Below, in pieces: positions 1 through 5,175 of a stretch of DNA of 5,175 nucleotides (the stretch's first letter is position 1; each line of letters begins with the position of its first letter). The DNA comes from Actinomycetota bacterium (lineage in GTDB: Bacteria; Actinomycetota; Acidimicrobiia; Acidimicrobiales; Palsa-688), in contig JAMDDF010000078.1 in assembly GCA_023489205.1 (NCBI GenBank), positions 1-5,175 on the forward strand. Reading direction: 5' to 3'. The position numbers and the translations under genes are program-made. Under the pieces are notes generated by a model. That model saw only the letters and a list, made by a program, of their open reading frames with translations, ran no database searches and was not told the origin of the DNA.

Positions 1-1
1 T

Positions 2-394
2 ATCACACAGCGGCGTGGCTGGCAGGGTGGGGCGTTTTTTTCCGGCATACCGACAGCGTTTAGTTACGTGTACCATTTCGGGTTCAATGATATCAACGAC
101 ACAGTGAAAATGTTGAGCGTAGTAGTCATTGCTATAGCTCTTGTGCCTTTTTTAAAAGCACGACCGGGTGGAGCGCTCAGCGCCTATGTGCTCGCTACGC
201 TGCTCTTGGCCGCTGCCTCCCCGATCGTCAGCTTGACCCCACGGGTTGCCTTGCGAGCCTTCCCGCTGATCGGGGTGGTCGGGGCTCGTGCGCCCAAGGC
301 GCTTTTGCCCCTTTTGGTCGGCTCGTCGGCGTTGGTCATGGCCACACTGGCCACGATGTCGTGGGGGTTGGCGCGGATCCCCTACACGCCATGA
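2..394 (+). CDS. C-terminal part of a multi-pass membrane protein, probable PIG-V/GT-C-like glycosyltransferase (5' partial)
   Basis: The reading frame is open to the left edge, so only the last 130 residues are seen. A GTG at 68 is internal, because the frame continues upstream without a stop. The fragment has about three hydrophobic segments (fragment residues about 37-51, 57-78 and 101-124). Between the second and third lies a S-x-x-P-R-x-x-L-x-x-F-P-L signature (about 77-89), and near the start is a G-W-x-x-x-x-F-x-x-G pattern. These recall the C-terminal half of bacterial PIG-V/GT-C-type mannosyltransferase-like proteins, which transfer sugars from polyprenyl-phosphate donors on the outer face of the membrane. 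That assignment is inferred from pattern; the catalytic N-terminal part lies outside the window. The stop codon overlaps the next gene's ATG by 4 bp, so the two are probably co-translated. Bases 61-180 are AT-rich compared with the rest and include a TTA leucine codon at 152-154. It could instead be another polytopic membrane protein. Confidence 0.6.
   Translation: MTQRRGWQGGAFFSGIPTAFSYVYHFGFNDINDTVKMLSVVVIAIALVPFLKARPGGALSAYVLATLLLAAASPIVSLTPRVALRAFPLIGVVGARAPKALLPLLVGSSALVMATLATMSWGLARIPYTP
391..394 (+). promoter_or_regulatory. ATGA stop/start overlap between the membrane protein and FAD oxidoreductase genes
   Basis: The ATG of the oxidoreductase (391-393) overlaps the TGA of the upstream gene (392-394). 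No clear Shine-Dalgarno sequence lies before the ATG, which fits translational coupling by terminating ribosomes. The overlap is the main reason to prefer this start over the in-frame GTG at 361. Confidence 0.65.
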
Positions 395-1968
395 GCGTTG
401 CCCCCGCCAAGAGCCCTAGCTGGGCAGACGAAGTGGTCGTCGTCGGGGCAGGGCCAGCTGGGCTTACTGCCGCGTACCAGTTGGCCCGCCATGGGAGGAC
501 CTGCACAGTCCTCGAGGCGAGCGAACAGGTCGGGGGGCTCGCCCGCACGATCGAGCGGGACGGGTGGTTGGTAGACCCAGGGGGGCACCGCTTTTTTACC
601 AAGGTTGAGGCTGTCGAAGAAATCTGGCACGAGATCCTTGGGAGCCAAGACTTCATGGTGAGGCCCCGGATGTCGCGTATCTTTTACGGGGGCAAGTACT
701 ACGACTACCCGCTTGGGCTGGCCAACGTGGTGAGGAACCTCGGTGCAGCCGAATCGCTGCGTTGCGCAGGCTCTTATGTTTGGGCGCGCCTGTTCCCTCC
801 TCAGGGCCAGGACTGCTTCGAGGGATGGGTGACAGCACGCTTTGGTCGGCGGCTGTACGAGCACTTCTTCAAGTCCTATACAGAGAAGGTTTGGGGGGTG
901 CCAGCTTCGGAGCTGTCGGCGGACTGGGCCGCCCAGCGCATAAGGGGCCTTGACTTTGCCAGTGCGCTGAAAAGGGCGATCTGGCCTAAAGGCTCGCCCG
1001 CCACGATAAGGACCTTCGCGGACCGCTTCGAGTACCCTCGGCTCGGCCCGGGGATGATGTGGGAAGCCTGCAGGGCCAAGGTCGAAGCCGCTGGTTGCCA
1101 GGTGCTCACCGCCACCGAGGTGGTTGGCGTGCTGAGGCAAGGCCGCCGGGCGGTGGAGGTGGTCGCTCAAGCTGGTCCCCTCATGCGCCACTACCGAGCG
1201 AGCGCGCTGATCTCGTCGATGCCGCTCCCATGCTTGGTGAAAGCGCTTGTGCCTCCGCCGCCAGAGGGAGTCCTTGCCGCCGCTGACGCACTGGCCTACC
1301 GGGACCATCTGACGGTGGTCCTCGTGGTCCCCGAAGAGGGCAGCTTCCCTGACAACTGGGTATACGTGCACGACCCCGCAGTTCGTGTCGGCCGGGTCCA
1401 AAACTTCGGGCGCTGGTCGCCCTGGATGCTAAAGGGTGGGCGCACCACTCTTGGGCTCGAGTACTTTGTCTCCCAAAAGGACACGATGTGGTCCCTTCCC
1501 GACGAGGAGCTGGTGGCCGAGGCCAAGCGTGAGGTAGGCCTCATCGGCTTGGTTGACCCCGGGGTCGTCGAAGCCGGCTTTGTGGTGCGCACGCCGGGTG
1601 CGTACCCCTACTACGATGCCGGTTACAAGGCAAATGTCAGTATCGTCCGGGGCTGGCTCGAGGACAACGTCCCCAACGTCCAGCCCGTGGGGCGCAGTGG
1701 CATGCACCGTTATAACAACCAAGACCACTCGATGTACACCGCCATGCTCGCGGTGGATAACTTGTTGGGTGCCGCGCACGACGTATGGTCAGCCAGCGTC
1801 GAGGAGGGGTACCAGGAGGAGATGAAGTCTGGCATGAGCCCGGTCAAGGCGAACACGCCCTTGGGGCTGGCAGGCAGGGCTAGCCCTGAGCGACGCCGCA
1901 CGCCTGGGGACGGCGGCGGCCGCGACGCGCCGGTGCTGCCCTCGGCGCGCTCTTGGGGCAAGAGATGA
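391..1968 (+). CDS. FAD/NAD(P)-dependent oxidoreductase, protoporphyrinogen oxidase/UDP-galactopyranose mutase-like
   Basis: This is a complete 525-residue flavoprotein. A Rossmann FAD-binding motif GAGPAG (residues 19-24) ends its second strand at E42, which should bind the FAD ribose, and is followed by the conserved GG (48-49) and R52. DPGGHRFF (62-69) is a typical early motif of this group. Further hallmarks are FxxWVxxRFGxxLYxxFFKxYTEKVWG (143-169), YPRLGPGMMWE (215-225), SSMPL (from 275), GRVQNF (334-339) and a C-terminal FAD-closing motif with GMHRYNNQDHSMYTAM (437-452). All key positions look intact. The family belongs to the COG1232-like amine oxidase superfamily, is cytosolic, and often occurs in polysaccharide or glycosyltransferase loci; its substrate is generally not established. 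ATG 391 is chosen for its 4-bp overlap with the upstream gene; GTG 361 would add ten residues. After about residue 480 there is a Pro/Gly/Arg-rich tail that looks disordered. The stop overlaps the next gene's ATG. The family call is firm; the substrate is unknown. Confidence 0.92.
   Translation: MSVAPAKSPSWADEVVVVGAGPAGLTAAYQLARHGRTCTVLEASEQVGGLARTIERDGWLVDPGGHRFFTKVEAVEEIWHEILGSQDFMVRPRMSRIFYGGKYYDYPLGLANVVRNLGAAESLRCAGSYVWARLFPPQGQDCFEGWVTARFGRRLYEHFFKSYTEKVWGVPASELSADWAAQRIRGLDFASALKRAIWPKGSPATIRTFADRFEYPRLGPGMMWEACRAKVEAAGCQVLTATEVVGVLRQGRRAVEVVAQAGPLMRHYRASALISSMPLPCLVKALVPPPPEGVLAAADALAYRDHLTVVLVVPEEGSFPDNWVYVHDPAVRVGRVQNFGRWSPWMLKGGRTTLGLEYFVSQKDTMWSLPDEELVAEAKREVGLIGLVDPGVVEAGFVVRTPGAYPYYDAGYKANVSIVRGWLEDNVPNVQPVGRSGMHRYNNQDHSMYTAMLAVDNLLGAAHDVWSASVEEGYQEEMKSGMSPVKANTPLGLAGRASPERRRTPGDGGGRDAPVLPSARSWGKR
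1955..1968 (+). promoter_or_regulatory. Weak ribosome-binding site and ATGA overlap at the zinc-ribbon gene start
   Basis: A GGGG run at 1955-1958 lies six bases before the ATG at 1965, and that ATG overlaps the TGA of the upstream gene (1966-1968). This supports ATG 1965 over the in-frame TTG at 1953, which would place the GGGG run inside the coding region. Re-initiation after the oxidoreductase gene is the probable mode of translation. Confidence 0.55.
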
Positions 1969-3434
1969 CCAGGAAGGTCTGGTACTGCCCGTTTTGCGGG
2001 TACGAGGTAAATGCCCGAGGTCGCTGCCATAGCTGCGGGGAGAAGCTCGTTGCCTCTCCGCTCGCAGAGCTTGAGTCTGGCCCTGAGGACGACGAGGTCG
2101 GCTACAGGCTCGACCAGTGGGACGACGCCACACGAGGCAGGCTCATCCAGCTGCTCATCTCGGCCGGCGTATTGCACCGTTTCGAGGACGAGGAGCTTGT
2201 CGTGCTGGCCACAGACGAGGCGCGCGTGGACCGCCTCGTCCAGCGTGCCAGCGGTGCCGACGAAGAGGACGAAGACCTAACCGAGGGAGCCGGCGCGTCC
2301 AAGGCCCTAGCGGCTGGTGACCGGGCCACTTCGTTGGAGCTGTACCAAGCGGCAAAGCACCTGCGTGAGGACCCGACTGACATGCAGGCTGACGCGGCCT
2401 TGGCCGAAGCCTCCGCTGCTGTGTTCGCCGTCGACTACCTGCCTGACCTGGACGAAGCGCACATGGCGGCTGTGGGGCGGGTCACTCGGAGGCTGCTCGG
2501 GGCTCTTGGCGCCGATGAAGCCCTTGAGGGTGAGATCCGTCACCAGGCCGAGATCCTGTGCCGCCTGGTTGCTCCGAGCGCAGGCGAGGCCGAGGCGGCG
2601 GCTGAGACCGAGCGCGCCCGTGCGCGCCTAGAGACGGGAGCGAACGAGAAGGGCCGCCAGGTAGGCTTGCCCCAGTCCGAGGTGACCCCCGGCGGCGAGC
2701 TGGCCGCCAATGTACCTGCAGACGCCCACGTGCCTGCTCAGGGCGAGCCTCATGAGCTGGAAGGCGAAAATGCCGAGGAGGGGCCCTCGAGCGCGCAAGC
2801 CCAGGGCGCCAGCGCCCCTGGTGCTGACCAAGGCGGGGTCCCAAAGGGCCTCGATGAGGGAGAAGTCGACCTAGGTAGCACCGAGGAGGCGGGGCTCGAC
2901 GAGGCGGGGCTCGACGAGGCAGAGGCTGGCGAGGCGGGGCTCGACGAGGCAGGGCTCGACGAGGCAGGGCTCGACGAGGAGACCGGCGAGATCGTCTACG
3001 AGCTTGGGGAGTGGCTCCCTGAACAGCGCATCGAGCTTTCTATGCTGCTCGAGTCCGCCGGCGTGGCCTACAACTGGGAAGGGCCCGACTTGACCGTGGC
3101 AGAAGAGCACGAGGCTGAGGTCGAAACGCTTTTCGGCCAGGTGCGCGGACTTGCCGAAGAAGACGACGAGGCGCGCTACCGCTCGATCGAAGAGCTTTTC
3201 GCTTCGGTGGACCGCCTCGCCAACGACCCAAGCAACGAGGAGCGCCAGCAGGCGTTCCTCCACGCAGTGGCCGCTGTTGAGCAGCCGACGCCCGTGGGTG
3301 TCGACGACGCTTATTGGTGGCGCGTGCGCAGCCAGGGCCACGCGATCGTCGCAGCTTTGGAAGGGGAGGGCCGCTTGGACGAAGTCTCGCGCGAGGCCGC
3401 TCTCCTGGCGGAGATGCTCCACGAAATGGTCTGA
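1965..3434 (+). CDS. Zinc-ribbon protein of unknown function with two copies of an alpha/beta-plus-helical module
   Basis: I do not recognise this 489-residue protein as a named gene. It begins with a four-cysteine zinc ribbon, C-x2-C-x9-C-x2-C (C8, C11, C21, C24). Module A has a short strand/helix/strand-like unit (about 45-95) and a helical unit (about 121-203). A long acidic Ala/Glu/Gly-rich linker (about 204-340) leads to module B, with the same two units at about 343-393 and 405-489. The copies align over the alpha/beta unit without gaps: Y-x-L-x-x-W, R-x-x-L, LLxSAGV (63-69 and 361-367) and E-A-x-V-x-x-L all recur 298 residues apart. The helical units share S-x-E-L, L-x-x-DP-(T/S)-(D/N) and a similar end. 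The alpha/beta unit vaguely resembles DUF2007-type small domains, which is inference. There is no signal peptide or membrane segment, so it is probably cytosolic. The zinc ribbon suggests protein or nucleic-acid contact, but nothing catalytic is visible. It is coupled to the oxidoreductase gene by an ATGA overlap. Confidence 0.85.
   Translation: MTRKVWYCPFCGYEVNARGRCHSCGEKLVASPLAELESGPEDDEVGYRLDQWDDATRGRLIQLLISAGVLHRFEDEELVVLATDEARVDRLVQRASGADEEDEDLTEGAGASKALAAGDRATSLELYQAAKHLREDPTDMQADAALAEASAAVFAVDYLPDLDEAHMAAVGRVTRRLLGALGADEALEGEIRHQAEILCRLVAPSAGEAEAAAETERARARLETGANEKGRQVGLPQSEVTPGGELAANVPADAHVPAQGEPHELEGENAEEGPSSAQAQGASAPGADQGGVPKGLDEGEVDLGSTEEAGLDEAGLDEAEAGEAGLDEAGLDEAGLDEETGEIVYELGEWLPEQRIELSMLLESAGVAYNWEGPDLTVAEEHEAEVETLFGQVRGLAEEDDEARYRSIEELFASVDRLANDPSNEERQQAFLHAVAAVEQPTPVGVDDAYWWRVRSQGHAIVAALEGEGRLDEVSREAALLAEMLHEMV
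2886..2975 (+). repeat. In-frame 15-bp tandem repeat encoding EAGLD units
   Basis: Six consecutive 15-bp units lie end to end. Five read GAGGC(G/A)GGGCTCGAC and encode Glu-Ala-Gly-Leu-Asp; the third (2916-2930) has diverged and encodes Glu-Ala-Glu-Ala-Gly. The array covers residues 308-337 of the zinc-ribbon protein, inside its acidic linker. Units 1, 2 and 4 carry G at the sixth base and units 5 and 6 carry A, which suggests duplication in at least two steps. Because the unit is a multiple of three, copy-number change would alter linker length without breaking the frame. Confidence 0.95.
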
Positions 3435-3452
3435 GCCCTCCCGACGCTCAGA

Positions 3453-3478
3453 GGCCCTTAGGGCCGGGCGCTTGGCGC
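3453..3478. terminator. Possible bidirectional terminator hairpins between convergent genes
   Basis: The 46-bp gap between the two convergent stop codons holds two small inverted repeats: GGCCC-TTA-GGGCC (3453-3465), a 5-bp stem with a 3-base loop, and GCGC-TTG-GCGC (3468-3478). The location is right for a shared terminator, but neither strand has a clear T-tract after the stem, and short GC-rich stems arise easily by chance here. It is a weak candidate. Confidence 0.3.
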
Positions 3479-3480
3479 GG

Positions 3481-5175
3481 TCATATCTTGCCGTAAAAGA
3501 TCCGCTCGGTCACCCGGCGGGCGCGCCTGGTGAGCCGGCGGTAGTGGTCGCGCAGGTCCGGGGCGGTCGTGCCCAAGCTGCGAGCCAAAGCCGTCAGGTG
3601 GTGCCCCGGTGGCGGGAGGGAGTCGCCCGGGTGACCTCGCACTAAGTAGAGACGGTTGCGCGTGGTCTCGCAAAAGCGGTAAGCCTCCGCCAGCACGTCG
3701 GCGTCCCCAGCGTCGATGACGCCGGCCGTGCTGAGGGCGCCCAGGGCGTCCAGGGTGCCCTGGGCGGGCACCGAAGCTCGTAGTTGGAGGAGCTGTAACG
3801 TCCACTCGACATCTGACAGGGAGCCTGGCCCGAGCTTCAGGTGGAACTCGGGGTCCTCGCCGAGCGGGACGCGCTCGCGCTCCATACGGGCCTTAAGGCG
3901 GCGGATCTCCCTCAGGTCGTCTTGGGAAAGGGGCCGTCCCCACACGAACTGCGAGGCCAAGGTCATGAAGCGCCCGGCGACGTCGACGTCGCCAGCGACG
4001 GGACGTGCTCGCAGCAGCGCTTGGCGTTCCCATGCCGCGGCCCATCGGTCGTAATAGCCTTCGAAGGACCGGAGGCTTCGAGCGAGCGTTCCTTTGCGCC
4101 CTTCGGGGCGCAACGACAGGTCGAGCCGGAAGAGGCGCTGCACGGGGGTCTTGCCATTTATAAGCGAGAGCAAGTCCTTGGCCAGGCGCTCCGCGTCGGC
4201 CGCTGCTACCAGGTCATCGTCGAAGACCACCATCACGTCTAGGTCACTGGCGTAAGACAGCTCTGCCCCGCCGAAGCGCCCCATGGCCACAAGGCAGAGC
4301 CCTCGGGGTTGGGGCAAAACACCATCTTGGCCGGGCGTGCCGGTGGCGCCGGCCGGCGCTTGGAGCGCAGCGAGGGCTGTCCGCAGGACGCTTTGCGCGA
4401 GGTCCGTCACCGCGTGCTCTGTTTCGGCCAGGGCCTCAAGGCCGAGTACGTCGGCAGCTTGGGCCCTTAGGAGCTCCGCGCGCAAGACGCTGGCTAGCCC
4501 TCGCCACAGCTCGTCGCGCGGCCGCCAAGCGATCGCCTCGGCCATGCGCTTTTCCAATGTTGTTGCCTGAGGCAAGGCGGACAGCCCGTTTGCAAGCAGC
4601 GCTAGCTGCTCAGGGTGGTGCTCATAGCCTTGCGCGAACAAAGGGCTCGTCCCGACTAGGAGGCACAGGCGCCTGGCCGCTTCGGGTGACTCGCGGAACA
4701 ACGCCGAAAGCTGCCCCCGCCTGTGCGGCCCTGTGGCGAGGCGCCGGAGCCCTAGCAAACCTAGGTCCGGGTCAGGCGATGTCGAAAGCCAGTCAAGCAG
4801 CAGGGGGACCATGGCCCGCATCAGCGCTGACGTACGCGAGAACCCCTGGGTCAGCTCGGCCACCGCTTCTTGTGTGCGCCTCGCGTCGGAGAAGCCGAAA
4901 GCTGCTAGACGCGCTTCGACGGCGGCTGGAGCGAGCAGGGGGGCTTGGTCGGTTCGGGCGCCCGGTCCGGAGCCTTGCGCAGCTGGCCGTGCGCTGAAAG
5001 CCTCGAGCAGAGGCCTAAAGAACAGACGCTCGTGGATCTTCCTGGCGGCCGCCTGGTGCTGGGCAAGTGCTGCCTCGAACGCGCCGAGAGCGCTCTGGCC
5101 AGGCTTGTCCCGGTACCCCATTACCCGAGCCAGGTGCGCGCGCGAAGCCTGGGAGGCGGGCAAGGCGTGCACCTG
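3481..5175 (-). CDS. glnE: Glutamine synthetase adenylyltransferase, C-terminal half (5' partial)
   Basis: GlnE attaches AMP to glutamine synthetase, and in its N-terminal half removes it, to match nitrogen assimilation to supply. The window holds the last 564 residues; the N-terminal adenylyl-removing domain lies beyond the right edge. The GTG at 5172 is internal, since the frame continues to the edge. Numbering from that valine, the fragment opens with the inter-domain linker (GYRDKPGQSALGAFE at 19-33, HERLFFRPLLEA at 47-58). The nucleotidyltransferase core follows: GRFGGAELSYASDLDVM at 298-314 with metal-binding D310 and D312, and D351 in RLDLSLRPEG as the probable third carboxylate. YYDRWAAAWERQALLRARPVAGD at 373-395 and LKLGPGSLSDVEWTLQLLQL at 445-464 are classic GlnE motifs, and the C-terminus ends ERIFYGKI as expected. 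All catalytic positions appear intact. The gene converges on the zinc-ribbon gene, and its promoter is outside the window. In many actinobacteria glnE lies near glutamine synthetase genes, which is not testable here. Confidence 0.95.
   Translation of the reverse strand, partial: QVHALPASQASRAHLARVMGYRDKPGQSALGAFEAALAQHQAAARKIHERLFFRPLLEAFSARPAAQGSGPGARTDQAPLLAPAAVEARLAAFGFSDARRTQEAVAELTQGFSRTSALMRAMVPLLLDWLSTSPDPDLGLLGLRRLATGPHRRGQLSALFRESPEAARRLCLLVGTSPLFAQGYEHHPEQLALLANGLSALPQATTLEKRMAEAIAWRPRDELWRGLASVLRAELLRAQAADVLGLEALAETEHAVTDLAQSVLRTALAALQAPAGATGTPGQDGVLPQPRGLCLVAMGRFGGAELSYASDLDVMVVFDDDLVAAADAERLAKDLLSLINGKTPVQRLFRLDLSLRPEGRKGTLARSLRSFEGYYDRWAAAWERQALLRARPVAGDVDVAGRFMTLASQFVWGRPLSQDDLREIRRLKARMERERVPLGEDPEFHLKLGPGSLSDVEWTLQLLQLRASVPAQGTLDALGALSTAGVIDAGDADVLAEAYRFCETTRNRLYLVRGHPGDSLPPPGHHLTALARSLGTTAPDLRDHYRRLTRRARRVTERIFYGKI

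Noticed and set aside
361..390. Upstream GTG start for the FAD oxidoreductase
   Set aside because: It would add ten unconserved residues and a 34-bp overlap with the upstream gene, whereas ATG 391 gives the typical 4-bp overlap.
382..1401. Long minus-strand open frame of 339 codons opposite the FAD oxidoreductase gene
   Set aside because: It lies wholly antisense to a strongly conserved enzyme and its translation shows no recognisable motifs. Long antisense frames are expected in GC-rich coding DNA.
2886..2975. CRISPR-like array
   Set aside because: The 15-bp units are directly adjacent with no spacers and are in-frame coding repeats.
2871..3422. Minus-strand open frame of 183 codons with VEPCL/VEPRL repeats
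   Set aside because: The repeats are the reverse complement of the 15-bp array in the zinc-ribbon gene, and the frame is a shadow of that gene.
3841..4242. Plus-strand open frame of 133 codons inside glnE
   Set aside because: It lies antisense to the conserved GlnE catalytic core and has no supporting motif or upstream signal.
4557..4997. Plus-strand open frame of 146 codons inside glnE
   Set aside because: It is antisense to GlnE coding sequence, has low-complexity Ala/Arg-rich composition and no recognisable domain.
5170..5172. GTG as the true start of a short GlnE
   Set aside because: The frame stays open to the window edge, and the fragment begins within the known inter-domain linker of GlnE, so the gene is simply cut by the window. 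A split gene cannot be excluded without the flanking sequence.

Overview
This is a GC-rich window (roughly two-thirds G+C by eye) that reads as the chromosome of a high-GC Gram-positive bacterium. The best taxonomic pointer is the glutamine synthetase adenylyltransferase on the minus strand, whose motifs resemble the actinobacterial GlnE type. Actinomycetota is therefore likely. An Acidimicrobiia-like lineage is a guess I cannot test without a database search.

Layout: positions 2-3434 hold three plus-strand genes packed as one translational unit. The first is the C-terminal end of a multi-pass membrane protein, probably a PIG-V/GT-C-type glycosyltransferase cut by the left edge. The second is a complete FAD-dependent oxidoreductase of the protoporphyrinogen-oxidase/UDP-galactopyranose-mutase-like superfamily. 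The third is an acidic, probably cytoplasmic protein of unknown function. It has an N-terminal four-cysteine zinc ribbon and two diverged copies of one module (a short alpha/beta unit plus a helical unit), joined by a long acidic linker that carries a 15-bp tandem repeat. Both gene junctions are 4-bp ATGA overlaps. A 46-bp gap with small GC-rich hairpins separates this unit from the convergent gene glnE (minus strand, 3481 to the right edge), of which the C-terminal adenylyltransferase half is present.

How the genes work together: the glycosyltransferase-like gene and the FAD enzyme suggest cell-surface glycan or glycolipid metabolism, because relatives of this FAD enzyme often sit in polysaccharide loci. 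The third gene is tightly coupled to them but has no recognised role. glnE belongs to nitrogen control (modification of glutamine synthetase) and is probably an unrelated convergent neighbour. No promoters for either unit lie in the window, and I see no RNA genes, mobile elements or CRISPR arrays. The duplicated-module zinc-ribbon protein is the only item here that looks poorly described; the rest is ordinary chromosomal content.
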